From assembly GCF_023276405.1 (NCBI RefSeq), contig NZ_JALRMO010000001.1, positions 5,084,001 through 5,148,000 of the forward strand: 64,000 bases of DNA. The letters run 5' to 3'. The DNA comes from Paenibacillus hamazuiensis (GTDB taxonomy: Bacteria; Bacillota; Bacilli; Paenibacillales; NBRC-103111). Below are positions 53,114 through 63,065 of the stretch, piece after piece (position 1 is the stretch's first letter; each line of letters starts with the position of its first letter). The translations under genes were made by a program, and so were the position numbers. The notes below the pieces were generated by a model. The model did no database searches. It saw only the letters and a program-made list of their open reading frames with translations, and had not been told where the DNA came from.

Positions 53114-53830
53114 TTACCCGTTAGCCGCGGCAAGATACTTATTTATCGCCTGTGCAATCCGCTTGGTTGCAAGCTGCGGGCGGGTGATGGCCGAGCCGAT
53201 CACGACGGAATGCGCCCCGACCTCGAAGGCTCTCACCGTATCCTCCGGTCCCCAATACCTGCCTTCCGCAAATACCGGAATCGATACCCTGCTCGCCAGC
53301 TCTTCGATCATATCGATATCCGGGGGCAAATGGAGCGTATCTTCCTTGTTTTGGTTAGGATAATTCGGCGATTTTACGGCTTGGGTCAGCGTTGTCGCAA
53401 CGATATCAATTCCGTAAGATGCCGCCTTGACACCCTCCTCCACGCTGGAGACGTCGCCCATAACAATAATATCAAACCGGCTCTTGATATCGTAGATAAA
53501 CTGCTCGGTCGTTTTGCCGTCGGGTTTGATCGCGTCCGTAGCGTCAACGGCTACGATCTGCGCCCCCGCCTCCACGACTTGCCGGACTTCCTCGATCGTC
53601 GGTGTAATGTAGGCGTTGCAGTTCGGGTAACGTTTCTTAATGATTCCCATCACAGGGATGGATACCAGCCTTTTCACATCCGTAATGTCTTTTACCGAAT
53701 TCACTCTAACCGCAACGGCCCCGCCGATTTCCGCCGCAAGCGCCATTTTATCCATGCAGCCGTATAAAGGATCCTCGGGCAGCGCCTGACAAGATACGAT
53801 CAAACCTCTTTTTAAATCGGACACTTTCAT
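53114..53830 (-). CDS. nanE: N-acetylmannosamine-6-phosphate 2-epimerase
   Basis: 238 aa TIM barrel. LIVSCQALPEDPLYG, AVAVRVNS, MGIIKKRYP and GRYWGPEDTVRAFEVGAHSVV-IGSAITRP are family signatures, with the catalytic lysine in GIIKKRY. Turns ManNAc-6-P into GlcNAc-6-P, implying that the PTS below imports ManNAc or a related amino sugar. GAGGAG before ATG. No nanA or nanK in view. Confidence 0.93.
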   Translation of the reverse strand: MKVSDLKRGLIVSCQALPEDPLYGCMDKMALAAEIGGAVAVRVNSVKDITDVKRLVSIPVMGIIKKRYPNCNAYITPTIEEVRQVVEAGAQIVAVDATDAIKPDGKTTEQFIYDIKSRFDIIVMGDVSSVEEGVKAASYGIDIVATTLTQAVKSPNYPNQNKEDTLHLPPDIDMIEELASRVSIPVFAEGRYWGPEDTVRAFEVGAHSVVIGSAITRPQLATKRIAQAINKYLAAANG

Positions 53831-53869
53831 ATAAAAACTCCTCTCTCTCCATCCGTAGTATGAATTCCT

Positions 53870-54694
53870 TTACATGAACCCGGCTGCTTTGGCAGCAATT
53901 CCAAAAAGCAGGGTGCCGTATATCAGATATGAAATGCGAACTTGCTTCTTTTTAATAAGATAGAGCATCAGCATCGTATACCCTAACGGCAGGGCTGAGG
54001 GAAAAATTTGGTTCAGAACATCCTGAAGCTTCCACTCCGTGCCGTTAACCGTAAAGCCGAGCGGGGTGGAGAAGGCGACAAAACTCGCCGTCATGCCGCC
54101 AACGACCATCAGTCCGACGATAGTGGCTCCGTACGTCCACTTATGCACGATTCCGTTTTCAAACGCCTCGTATAAAAAGCGGGTTCCTGCCTTGTATCCG
54201 ATAAACAAGCCATAATATCTCGCCAAGTAATGAGGAATATTGTAGAGCAAAACATAAACGAGAATGCCCAGCGGCTGGCCTTGGATGACAAAATAAGCAC
54301 CCGCTCCCGCAGAAATCACCCTCAGCGTCCCCCAAAACAAGGAGTCCCCTATTCCCGCAACAGGTCCCATTAACCCCGTTTTCACGGCATGGATCGAATC
54401 CGTGTCGTCATCTTTCCGCTTCGCGTTTTCCTCCTCCATGGCTATCGTTACTCCGAAAATAAAGGTGGACAGCCACGGCGCGGTATTGAAAAATTCCAGA
54501 TGCCGCTTCACGGCCGAGGAAAGCTCCTCTTTATTTCCGTACAGCTTTCTCAGCACGGGCAGCATGACGAAAACATAGCCGAGCCCTTGCATTCGCTCGT
54601 AACTGAATGAGCCGAGGAGGCCAAGCGATCGCCAGAAAACCTTCATCAAATCCTTTTTCGTGATGATGCCGGCTTCCGAATTGCGTTCAGCCAT
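53870..54694 (-). CDS. PTS mannose-class IID component
   Basis: 274 aa membrane subunit. ITKKDLMKVFWRSLGLLGSFSYERMQGLGY, KRHLEFFNTAP, KTGLMGPVAGIGDSLFWGTL are the ManZ/IID blocks. Overlaps the IIC gene by eight bases. Neither IIA nor IIB is seen beside it. Confidence 0.93.
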   Translation of the reverse strand: MAERNSEAGIITKKDLMKVFWRSLGLLGSFSYERMQGLGYVFVMLPVLRKLYGNKEELSSAVKRHLEFFNTAPWLSTFIFGVTIAMEEENAKRKDDDTDSIHAVKTGLMGPVAGIGDSLFWGTLRVISAGAGAYFVIQGQPLGILVYVLLYNIPHYLARYYGLFIGYKAGTRFLYEAFENGIVHKWTYGATIVGLMVVGGMTASFVAFSTPLGFTVNGTEWKLQDVLNQIFPSALPLGYTMLMLYLIKKKQVRISYLIYGTLLFGIAAKAAGFM

Positions 54695-55451
54695 GTACTC
54701 CCGCTCCTTCGTCGTGGTTTTTATCCCTGAGCTGGTTCAAAATCAAGGCGACGAGGAGCGCCACCACTGCAACGCCGATCACGTTCAGCCCAAAAAAAGC
54801 AGCCAGAACGAATCCCCCGAAGTAGAATGGTGCAAGCCGTTTGGTAAATATCATCGAGATCAGCATGGCGAATCCTACCGCGGTTAACAGACCTGCTCCC
54901 AACGTCAACCCTTCCGAGAGCCAGCTCGGCAGTAACCCGCTTAAAGCTCCGGAAAAATAATCGACCGTGCCATAAATCACGAAGCTTGGGAAAAACGCTG
55001 TCAGGAAATAGATCAGATAACCGCCCCGATGAGCCCATTCGATTTTGTTAAGTTGGCAGCTGCCGGCAAATTTCTCGGCTTTTCCGAACCAATATGCGTT
55101 AAGCACCTTCGTATAGTTGGTCAATTTGATGGCCAAAGCGGATACCGGTATCGCCGCAGAAACAGCAACCCCATGGGCCCAATCGGCCTTAATCGCAAGT
55201 GCTGCGGCGACCGTCGAGCCGGCGATCACATCCGCGGCCATAGAGGACCCCATGCCGACGACTCCCAAATAGATGAGCTCCAAAGTTCCCCCTACGGTGA
55301 GCCCTGTCGTAAAATCGCCCAGAACAAGACCGATCAGCGGGCAAACGATAATAGGCCTTCCCAGCATGTTGTCGCCGAACGTACGGGAATCCAGTTTGGC
55401 CAACCCCGCTATAGCTCCGATCAGCACGGCGTGCAAAAGCATATCGTACAT
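54687..55451 (-). CDS. PTS mannose-class IIC component
   Basis: 254 aa, ~8 helices. RPIIVCPLIGLVLGDFTTGL, GGTLELIYLGVVGMGSSMAAD are the ManY/IIC landmarks. Forms the sugar channel with IID. AGGAAGGTG before ATG. Confidence 0.93.
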   Translation of the reverse strand: MYDMLLHAVLIGAIAGLAKLDSRTFGDNMLGRPIIVCPLIGLVLGDFTTGLTVGGTLELIYLGVVGMGSSMAADVIAGSTVAAALAIKADWAHGVAVSAAIPVSALAIKLTNYTKVLNAYWFGKAEKFAGSCQLNKIEWAHRGGYLIYFLTAFFPSFVIYGTVDYFSGALSGLLPSWLSEGLTLGAGLLTAVGFAMLISMIFTKRLAPFYFGGFVLAAFFGLNVIGVAVVALLVALILNQLRDKNHDEGAGVHG

Positions 55452-55463
55452 TCGTTCACCTTC

Positions 55464-57020
55464 CTATTTCTTTTTCGCCAGGAAAGCGTCGATTTGACTT
55501 TGCATCTCGATTTGAATTTTCTTTAACGTCGGCGCGGCCTCCGCTTTGAACTGCGCCCAGGTCGGCTCCGGATCGAGCACGCCGTTGAATATCGCCGTAT
55601 AGTATTTGGCTTCAATCGTGTTGAACTTGGCGATCTCGTTGGCTACCTTTTCCGCGTCAAATTCGAATCCGGTCAAAATATCGGGAGTGAAGTTGTTCGG
55701 ATCGGCGATAAACTTGTTCAATTTGTAGAGCTCCTCCGAATCGGTAGCTTTATATCGGTCGTAGGTCGGATTCCAGATCCAATCGTAAGGGAACCACGTA
55801 TATTTATCCCCGAGAGGCTTATATCGGTCGTCCCCAACCGGCTCCCAGTGCTCGCCTTTGATGCCGTAGGCGAGCAAATCGTAGTTGTCCTTCTCCTGCG
55901 TCCAATTGAGAAATTGGATCGCTCTTTCCTTGTTTTTGCTGGCTTCGGGAACGAAAATGTAGTTCCACATTCTGAAGTTGCTTATATTTTTCTTCGGAGT
56001 CGGATCGAAGAAGGTCACATATTCCAGCTCGCCGCCGGGGACGTTTGCGGCGATCGATTTTTTGAAGCTTTCATTGATCGCAAAGTCGTACACATTTTGA
56101 ATGGCTACTTTGCCGAGCTTGAATTCCTGCGCGATATCTTTGATGGCGAGCACATCGGGATGGATGATCTTGTCGGTATACAGCTTCCGGGCGTTCGTAA
56201 TCCATTCCCAAATGACCGGCTCCATCTGGTCGAACAGGTTGTATACCTTGCCGTCGTTATTTTTATGGTACAGCGTCAGCGAGGAGAACGAATCGACCCG
56301 CCTGATTTTCGTATCGTAGTCGAACTTTTCCCGGAACGATCCGTGAGTGTATTGCTTGCGGGTAGAGTTGCCGTTCGGAAGGATCGGCACGATATCCTTC
56401 TCTTTCTCTTTCACGGCGTAAGCGAAACGGATCAAATCGTCGTAAGTTTTGATCGGCGGAATGCCCAGCTTCTCCCGGATGTCCTTGCGCACAACGTAAC
56501 CGGCGCCGAGAATTTGCTGCGACCCCAAAGGGATGCCGTAAATTTTCCCGTTGAATTTGTTGGCGTCCCACATTTGCTGCGGTCTCGCTTTAAGAATATT
56601 TTGGCCGTACTTTTGCAACAAATCTTCGATGGGCGCATAGTAACCGGCGGCGAGCATCGGATACGCGTGCGTGGAGGAATTATCCCAGATGAGGTCGATA
56701 TTTTCCCCTGAAGCGAGCGTAATCTGTGTTTTTTGGGCGATATCCGCAAAAGGAACGAACACGACATCAAGCTTCACATTCAGCGTATCGGCCATGCGGC
56801 GCTCCGCTTCTCTGAGCACTTTGTCCATATCCGCCGGACGGTCTCCGGGCATCATGATTTTTAAAGTGACCGGATCGAGCTTTTTCTTTTCTTCCGCGTT
56901 TGAGGCCGGGCTGGGGGATTTACCGGGCGGGTTTGAAGTCGATGTGCATCCGACGACCGTGCTGATGCCCAGTATTGACGCTATAGAAACGAAAACCATC
57001 TTTCCTCGTTTAACATTCAT
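55464..57020 (-). CDS. Large sugar ABC substrate-binding lipoprotein (LplA/YtcQ-like)
   Basis: 518 aa. Lipobox VVGCTSTS, then a Pro/Ser linker. LKIMMPGDRPADMDKVLREAE and the length fit LplA/YtcQ receptors of CUT1 importers for complex oligosaccharides. GGGAGGG before ATG at 57020. Encoded 47 bp after its permease gene and 12 bp before the PTS IIC gene, so two sugar uptake modes share one cluster. Confidence 0.92.
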   Translation of the reverse strand: MNVKRGKMVFVSIASILGISTVVGCTSTSNPPGKSPSPASNAEEKKKLDPVTLKIMMPGDRPADMDKVLREAERRMADTLNVKLDVVFVPFADIAQKTQITLASGENIDLIWDNSSTHAYPMLAAGYYAPIEDLLQKYGQNILKARPQQMWDANKFNGKIYGIPLGSQQILGAGYVVRKDIREKLGIPPIKTYDDLIRFAYAVKEKEKDIVPILPNGNSTRKQYTHGSFREKFDYDTKIRRVDSFSSLTLYHKNNDGKVYNLFDQMEPVIWEWITNARKLYTDKIIHPDVLAIKDIAQEFKLGKVAIQNVYDFAINESFKKSIAANVPGGELEYVTFFDPTPKKNISNFRMWNYIFVPEASKNKERAIQFLNWTQEKDNYDLLAYGIKGEHWEPVGDDRYKPLGDKYTWFPYDWIWNPTYDRYKATDSEELYKLNKFIADPNNFTPDILTGFEFDAEKVANEIAKFNTIEAKYYTAIFNGVLDPEPTWAQFKAEAAPTLKKIQIEMQSQIDAFLAKKK

Positions 57021-57067
57021 GGTTAACCCTCCCGATAATGATATTTCCTCGAATCGGCCATGCTGCT

Positions 57068-57937
57068 TTATCCCTTGACGGCGCCGATCGTCAAACCTTT
57101 GACGAAATACTTTTGAATGAACGGGTAAAACAAAAGGATCGGCCCGATCGTTACGCATACCGTGGCCAGTTGCACGCCGTAAGCCGGGATCACCGCGGTG
57201 TAGGACGTATCTCCGGCAATATAAGCCTGCGCGTTGATGTTGGAAATCATTTGGCGGATCATGATCTGCAGCGGATGCAGCTTCGTGTCGTCGATGAACA
57301 GCAGGGCAAGCCACCAATCGTTCCAATAATGAAGCGCATTGAATAAACTGTTGCAGGCAATCGCCGGTATAGCCAAGGGCCAAGCGATTTTGAAAAAGAT
57401 AAAAATATCGTTCGCCCCTTCCACCGTGGCCGCTTCGTTTAATTCATAAGGGATCGTCCGGTAGAACGATACGAGAATGAAGGTGTAGAACGGGTTTAAC
57501 AAGTACGGCAGGATGAGCGCCCAGATCGAATCCTTAAGCCCCAGCCAATTGGCGATCAGGAGATAAAATCCGACCAGCCCCGTGCCGAATATCATCGTAA
57601 AATAAGTCAGAAATGACATGATGCTGCGGTATTTCACCCTGGGGTGGGCCAAGGCGTATGCATACGCGGACGAAATCAGCACGGCCAGCGCCGTGCCGAT
57701 TACGGTGACGGTAACCGTCACGCCGTAACTGCGGAACACCTGCTTCCCGCTGAACAAATATTTATAGGCATCCAGGCTGAACTCGGTCGGGAACAGCTGG
57801 TATCCCTGCGTGGAAAGGCTGTGCTCCGTCGCAAACGAATCGATCAGGATCATCCAGAACGGAATAAAGCACGCCAGCGTAAACAAAATGACAAATCCGT
57901 AAATGATCCATCCGGTTAATGTCTCAAGTGCCTTCAA
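57068..57937 (-). CDS. CUT1 sugar permease (LplC/YtcP-like)
   Basis: 289 aa. IPFWMILIDSFATEHSL, coupling loop ELNEAATVEGANDIFIFFKI and C-terminal KGLTIGAVKG. TTG start with GGGTG. No ATPase nearby. Confidence 0.92.
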   Translation of the reverse strand: MKALETLTGWIIYGFVILFTLACFIPFWMILIDSFATEHSLSTQGYQLFPTEFSLDAYKYLFSGKQVFRSYGVTVTVTVIGTALAVLISSAYAYALAHPRVKYRSIMSFLTYFTMIFGTGLVGFYLLIANWLGLKDSIWALILPYLLNPFYTFILVSFYRTIPYELNEAATVEGANDIFIFFKIAWPLAIPAIACNSLFNALHYWNDWWLALLFIDDTKLHPLQIMIRQMISNINAQAYIAGDTSYTAVIPAYGVQLATVCVTIGPILLFYPFIQKYFVKGLTIGAVKG

Positions 57938-57950
57938 AGTATCACCCGTC

Positions 57951-58859
57951 TCAAAATAATGAGGAGTCTTTGTCTATCCGTCGAATTATCCAGTTGAAAA
58001 TCAGGATCGTAACCAGCCCCATCACGGCCTGATATAAAACGACCGCCCCCGACAAGCTGAAATTGCCGATTTGCCGAAGCGCCCGGTAGGCGTATGTATC
58101 GATGACGTCGGTGGTCGGGATCAGGATCGGGTTGTCACCGATAATGCCGTAAATCATGCCGAAATCCCCGTAAAAAATGCGGCCGATTTGCAGAAGCAGC
58201 AGTACGATAAACGTCGGACGCAGCAGCGGAAGCGTGATGTGAATGATTTGCTGAATCCTCGTGGCCCCGTCGATTTTAGCGCTTTCATAATATTCCGACG
58301 AGATCGAAGTGATCGCCGCCAAAAAGATGATGGAAAAATACCCCGCCGTTTTCCAGACGAATAAAATCGTCAATATGAACGGCCACGCCTCCGCCAGGCT
58401 GAACCACGAAACCTTTTCGAAGCCGGCGCGGACGAGCATTTTGTTGATCAGTCCTCCGGTCGTGTTAAACATCGCGTAAGTCATAAAGCTGACGACAAGC
58501 CATGAAATGAAATAAGGCATAAATACAAACGATTGGCAGATCCGCTTTAAAAACGCAAGTCGGATTTCGTTGAGAAATATCGCCAGCAGCAGCGAGGTGC
58601 CGAGCCCGCAAACGATAAACATCGCGTTCAAATACAGCGTGTTGATCGTGATATGAAGCCAATCGCCGCCGAAGAAAAATTTGAAGTTATCGAAGCCGAC
58701 CCACGGGCTCCCCCAAATCCCTTTGGCGATATTGAATTTTTTAAATGCGATGAGGTGGCCGAACATCGGCACATAAGCAAAGATCAGCAAAAAGATCATT
58801 CCCGGCAGAGCAAGCAAGTATAAATAACCGTTTTTTTGAAGCTCTCTTATCATCTGCAA
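57951..58859 (-). CDS. CUT1 sugar permease (LplB-like)
   Basis: 302 aa. YLLALPGMIFLLIFAYVPMFGHLIAF and coupling loop EYYESAKIDGATRIQQIIHI. TTG start with GGGAGGAA nine bases upstream; the ATG two codons later is an alternative. Confidence 0.92.
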   Translation of the reverse strand: MQMIRELQKNGYLYLLALPGMIFLLIFAYVPMFGHLIAFKKFNIAKGIWGSPWVGFDNFKFFFGGDWLHITINTLYLNAMFIVCGLGTSLLLAIFLNEIRLAFLKRICQSFVFMPYFISWLVVSFMTYAMFNTTGGLINKMLVRAGFEKVSWFSLAEAWPFILTILFVWKTAGYFSIIFLAAITSISSEYYESAKIDGATRIQQIIHITLPLLRPTFIVLLLLQIGRIFYGDFGMIYGIIGDNPILIPTTDVIDTYAYRALRQIGNFSLSGAVVLYQAVMGLVTILIFNWIIRRIDKDSSLF

Positions 58860-58908
58860 AAGATTACGTTCCTCCCTTCTTCAGCCTGAATGATGGCGGC
58901 GACCCCTT

Positions 58909-60234
58909 TCAACTTCCGCGACAACGAAACTTGGACGATAAAATGCGCAATTCCTCCCTGTACTTCATGACGGTTCTGCGCGAAATATGAATGCCGTCCT
59001 GAACAAGCATCTCGGTGATCTGCCGGTCCGAATAGGGACTTAAACGATTCTCTCCGTCAATTACCTGGCGTATTTTGGCTTTAATGCTTTCCGATGATGC
59101 CTCGGTCCCCGACCGCGTCGCCAGCCCGTTGTCAAAAAAATACTTCAGCTCGAAAATACCGTGGGAGGTTTGCACGTATTTATGATGAACGGTTCGGCTT
59201 ATCGTCGACTCGTCAAGCCTCAGCTCGTCTCCGATCTTTCGCAGGTTCATCGGCTTCAGAAACGAAGCCCCCCGCTCCAGAAATAAGCTTTGTTCTTTCA
59301 CGACAGCTTCAATCACTTTCGCCAATGTCGCTTTTCTTTGCTCCACGCAGCGAACCAGCCACTGAGCTGTCTGAAGGTTTTGCCTTGCATAAGGTTGGTA
59401 TGCCTTGAGGTCTGATTTGGATGTAAGCCCGCTATGATAACTTGCCACGGAAATTTTCGGCATGCTGCTCACGGACATTTTCACGACATAGCGGCCGTTC
59501 ACTTTTTCAACAACCGCATCCGGTTCGATATACCTGGGGGTATGTCTGCTGTATGCATAGCCGGGTCTCGGATTTAACGAGCGAATGTATTCGATGGACC
59601 GTCTCACCCTTTCCCCGGTGATGCCGAGGCGATCGGCGATTTTCTGAATTTTGCCGCCGGCGAGCTCCTCAAGAAAACGGGATACGATCGGATGCGCCCA
59701 TTCATCGGCAGCGGAATCGCGGATTATTTGAATTTCCAGGCATTCCTTTAAGGACCTGGCCCCTACGCCGGCGGGCTCCAAAGCTTGCAGGTCCTTAAGC
59801 GCCGCCTCGACTTCCGAAGCCGGGACGTGAAAATGAGCGCAAACCTCATCCAGGCTAATGTCCAATAAACCGGACTCGTTCAAGTTTCCCGCCAAATAAG
59901 CTGCTAATCTGAAGCGCACGCCCGTTATTCCGTTAATGCGAAGCTGGCTTAGCAGCACGGATTCCAACGTTTCATCCTGAACGGCGGTCCATTCGATGAA
60001 CCCGTCCGTATCGGTTGCCCCGGCACTTCGGTCCGCGGACCTCGCACCCGGATACCAATAAGTTGTTCCGCCGTCAAATTCGACCTCCAGAAAAGGGTTC
60101 TCGAGCGACTGCTCCCTAACGAAATGGGCCAGCTCCATGGAGGACATCTGCAAAATGCTCATCGCCTGAATCAGCCGGGGCGCTGCAGTTTGCTTCATAT
60201 ATTGCGTTTGAGCGAAGTGCTGCTGTGAAATCAT
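58909..60234 (-). CDS. rpoN: RNA polymerase sigma-54 factor
   Basis: 441 aa. N-terminal glutamine-rich activator region (QQHFAQTQYMKQTAAPRLIQAMSILQMSSMEL), core-binding region (LAAYLAGNLNESGLLDISLDEV, ALEPAGVGARSLKECLEIQI) and C-terminal RpoN box SRRTVMKYREELRI that reads the -24 element. ATG at 60234 with GAGGTG. It sits between Enzyme I and a sugar ABC importer. Mannose-class PTS operons are often sigma-54 driven with LevR-type activators; no activator gene is in view. Confidence 0.95.
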   Translation of the reverse strand: MISQQHFAQTQYMKQTAAPRLIQAMSILQMSSMELAHFVREQSLENPFLEVEFDGGTTYWYPGARSADRSAGATDTDGFIEWTAVQDETLESVLLSQLRINGITGVRFRLAAYLAGNLNESGLLDISLDEVCAHFHVPASEVEAALKDLQALEPAGVGARSLKECLEIQIIRDSAADEWAHPIVSRFLEELAGGKIQKIADRLGITGERVRRSIEYIRSLNPRPGYAYSRHTPRYIEPDAVVEKVNGRYVVKMSVSSMPKISVASYHSGLTSKSDLKAYQPYARQNLQTAQWLVRCVEQRKATLAKVIEAVVKEQSLFLERGASFLKPMNLRKIGDELRLDESTISRTVHHKYVQTSHGIFELKYFFDNGLATRSGTEASSESIKAKIRQVIDGENRLSPYSDRQITEMLVQDGIHISRRTVMKYREELRILSSKFRCRGS

Positions 60235-60270
60235 TATGCATCTCACCTCTTTTACATTTGTAAAAGAACG

Positions 60271-61941
60271 TTACAAACGATACAGCTGTCTGACCTCTTC
60301 GATACTGCGGCATTTCAAGGCTGACTCGGCCAGCCTCCTGCATTCCTCGTAGGATAAGGAACGGATGATCTCCCTCGCCTTCGGCAGCGAGGCCGCGCTC
60401 ATGCTGAATTCGTCGAGGCCGAGCCCGAGCAGCAGCGGGATCGCCTCTGGGTCGCCGGCCATTTCGCCGCACATCCCGACCCATTTTCCCGCCTCATGAG
60501 CCGCTTCGATCACTCCTGCAATGAGCCGAAGTACGGCGGGCTCCAGATGCCGGTACAAATAACTTACCGCCTTGTTGCCGCGGTCGGCCGCCATCGTGTA
60601 TTGAATGAGATCGTTGCTCCCGATACTGAAAAAGTCGGCCTCGTCCGCAAAAGCTCGCGCCATGACGGCCGCCGCCGGGATTTCGATCATGATTCCGGCT
60701 TCCGGCAGCTCGGCAAACCCCAACTCGGCCGCCGCTTCCTCCAGATAAGCTTTCGCCCGCCTCCATTCGCCGACGGTTGCCACCATGGGAAACATGATCC
60801 GCGCTTTTCCGCCGGTGCTTGCCCGCAGCATCGCGCGAAGCTGCGTCTTGAACAGCTCCGGCCGGTCCAGACAAAACCGGAGGGCGCGATAGCCGAGAAA
60901 CGGATTTTCCTCCGGAGGCAGCTGCAAATACGGGAGCCCCTTGTCGCCGCCGATATCCAGCGTCCGGAAAATCACCGGGCGGGGAGCAAGCTGCCGGACC
61001 ACCTGCTCGTAGGCGCGAAACTGCTCGTTTTCGTCCGGGAGAGCATGTTTCTCCATATACAGGAATTCGGTGCGAAACAACCCTACGCCCTCTGCGCCCC
61101 ATTCCAGGGCGGCGGCTGCGTCTTTGACGCTCCCGATATTGGCGGCCAGCTCCACCCGGCGGCCATCGGCGGTTACCGCCGGCAAATCCTTGCTTTTTCT
61201 TTGCTCCTGAATCATGCGGCGGCGCTCCGCCGCTTTATTCTCGTACGAGAGGCGGACCTCTCCGGCCGGATTGACGAGCAGTTCGCCGGCCTCCGCGTCG
61301 ATCGCGGCGGTATCCCCGTCGCGAAGCGAGGACAGCAGATCCTTCACCCCCACCAACGCCGGAATGCCGATGGTACGGGCCATAATGGCGGAGTGCGACG
61401 TCGGACCGCCGAGTTCGGTAGCGAAGCCAAGCACCAGCGACGGGTCGAGCCCGGCCGTATCGGAAGGCGTCAAATCTTTTGCAGCCAATATAACAGGCTC
61501 CGTTACATGGATACCCGGAGCGGAACGGTTCATCAGCGCCGCCAGGATTCTTTTGCCCAGATCATGTACGTCTGCCGCTCTTTCCTTCAGGTATGGATCT
61601 TCGAGATCGGCAATGGCCCCGGCGATAGAGCGGACAGCATCCTCGACAGCCCATTCCGCCTGTTTCCCCTCCGCAAGATTCGCTTCGATTTCCTCGGCCA
61701 GCTCGGGATCATCCAGAATCATCATCTGCGCTGCAATCATTTCCTTCAGCTCCGGCCGAATCCGCCGCTCCAGCTGCTCCAGCTCCCTTCGTGCCCGATC
61801 GAAAGCTTGCGCCACCCGTTCCTTTTGCACGGGAATCTGGCCCTCGGCGACCGATTCGCGCTCCACCGGCGGAAGCTCCCGCACTATTTTTACGGGGCCG
61901 ACGGCGATCCCCTGCGAAGCACCGATTCCATACAATTTCAT
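60271..61941 (-). CDS. ptsI: PTS Enzyme I
   Basis: 556 aa. Phosphohistidine motif GGPTSHSAIMAR in the swivelling domain, LFRTEFLYMEK, FRTLDIGGDKGLPYLQLP, FFSIGSNDLIQYTMAADR and active Cys in GMCGEMAGD: a complete PEP-dependent enzyme. Start at 61941 chosen since CGGGGG lies six bases before it. Passes phosphate from PEP to HPr. Here it is apart from HPr by rpoN and an ABC importer. Confidence 0.95.
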   Translation of the reverse strand: MKLYGIGASQGIAVGPVKIVRELPPVERESVAEGQIPVQKERVAQAFDRARRELEQLERRIRPELKEMIAAQMMILDDPELAEEIEANLAEGKQAEWAVEDAVRSIAGAIADLEDPYLKERAADVHDLGKRILAALMNRSAPGIHVTEPVILAAKDLTPSDTAGLDPSLVLGFATELGGPTSHSAIMARTIGIPALVGVKDLLSSLRDGDTAAIDAEAGELLVNPAGEVRLSYENKAAERRRMIQEQRKSKDLPAVTADGRRVELAANIGSVKDAAAALEWGAEGVGLFRTEFLYMEKHALPDENEQFRAYEQVVRQLAPRPVIFRTLDIGGDKGLPYLQLPPEENPFLGYRALRFCLDRPELFKTQLRAMLRASTGGKARIMFPMVATVGEWRRAKAYLEEAAAELGFAELPEAGIMIEIPAAAVMARAFADEADFFSIGSNDLIQYTMAADRGNKAVSYLYRHLEPAVLRLIAGVIEAAHEAGKWVGMCGEMAGDPEAIPLLLGLGLDEFSMSAASLPKAREIIRSLSYEECRRLAESALKCRSIEEVRQLYRL

Positions 61942-61966
61942 GTGCATCCCCCGAATCCGTGTAAGA

Positions 61967-63046
61967 TCAAAGAAATCTCAGCCGCCGCTTGCTTTTCATC
62001 GAAGGGTGAAAGTCCACATACCTCGGCAGTCTCATATTTACTCCCCGCTCTTTGGCGGCTCTGAAAAACAGCACCTGCAAGGGAACGATATATTCGATCG
62101 GCGACAAATCCTCGTTGTCGATAAAATTCGCGCCCATGCTTCCCGGACGCAGCTCATCGCCGCGGTTGGTTACGACAAAACCGTGCGGAGTGATTTTCGC
62201 GAAATAGTCGGCGAGCTGAAGCATCCGTTCCTTATCGTCGCCCGGAGCGGCCAGGTAAAAGATGTAGCTGTCCCCGTCGATCGAATTGTACGGACCATGC
62301 ATAAACTCCTCGAATTCGTACACGCTGACCGGAATTCGCGACGTTTCCAGAAACTTCAGCCCGGCTTCAAGAGCGGTCCCGTAGTTGTCGCCGGTTCCCG
62401 TGAAAATATAATTTTTCGCCGCAAGCAGCTCATCTTTATGCTGCAGGTACCATTCCTCCGCAGCGGCAATCGTGTGATCCATGTTGCCGATAACGGCGGT
62501 TAATTGATCGATATAACGGTCGTATTCGTTTTGCGGAAGCCTGCCCGTTTCATAAGCCGTTTCGATCGCCATCAGATACAGCGTAAGCAGGTTCGATGTG
62601 TAGCCCTTGGAAGTTGCGCCCGCCTTTTCTTCGCCGGAAGGAACGATCATTTTATTTTCGGCAAATTCGGTGATCAAGCTGCCGTCCTGCGACGTCACTG
62701 CCACGGTAAAGAGCCCCAGCCGAACGGCCTTCTGCACACACTCCACCGCTGCCGTGCTCTCCCCGCTTTGGGAAAGGGCGAAAACCAGCGTTCGCTTGTT
62801 GTATGCCCGGACGTATTTGGCATAGGTGTGGGCAAACTCCACATGCGTTTCAATCTGGAGCAGCTTTTCGATAAAATGTCTGGACGAAAGGGCAGCGTTA
62901 TACGAAGAACCGGAGCCGGTCAGCACGATTTTCGATACTTCTTTTTGCTTGAAGCTGCCGATAAACGGAGCCAGTATCTCTTTACGGCGATCCAATATGC
63001 TTTTCAAAACGACAGGCTGCTCCTTAACATAGTCGATGATTTCCAC
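61967..63046 (-). CDS. SIS-domain sugar-phosphate isomerase/deglycase (AgaS/GlmS-like)
   Basis: 359 aa, two SIS domains. KIVLTGSGSSYNAALSSRHF, FALSQSGESTAAV, FTGTGDNYGTALEAGLKFLE and YEFEEFMHGPYNSID resemble GlmS-isomerase and AgaS/GfrF-type proteins. With a mannose-class PTS it may act as an amino-sugar-6-phosphate deaminase or as a deglycase. GTG start. Confidence 0.87.
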   Translation of the reverse strand: MEIIDYVKEQPVVLKSILDRRKEILAPFIGSFKQKEVSKIVLTGSGSSYNAALSSRHFIEKLLQIETHVEFAHTYAKYVRAYNKRTLVFALSQSGESTAAVECVQKAVRLGLFTVAVTSQDGSLITEFAENKMIVPSGEEKAGATSKGYTSNLLTLYLMAIETAYETGRLPQNEYDRYIDQLTAVIGNMDHTIAAAEEWYLQHKDELLAAKNYIFTGTGDNYGTALEAGLKFLETSRIPVSVYEFEEFMHGPYNSIDGDSYIFYLAAPGDDKERMLQLADYFAKITPHGFVVTNRGDELRPGSMGANFIDNEDLSPIEYIVPLQVLFFRAAKERGVNMRLPRYVDFHPSMKSKRRLRFL

Positions 63047-63065
63047 GGTATCGTTATCTTCCTTT

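Noticed and set aside
60496-62064. Long plus-strand frame opposite ptsI
   Set aside because: Exact antisense of a well conserved gene; no ribosome site and composition is that of a shadow frame.
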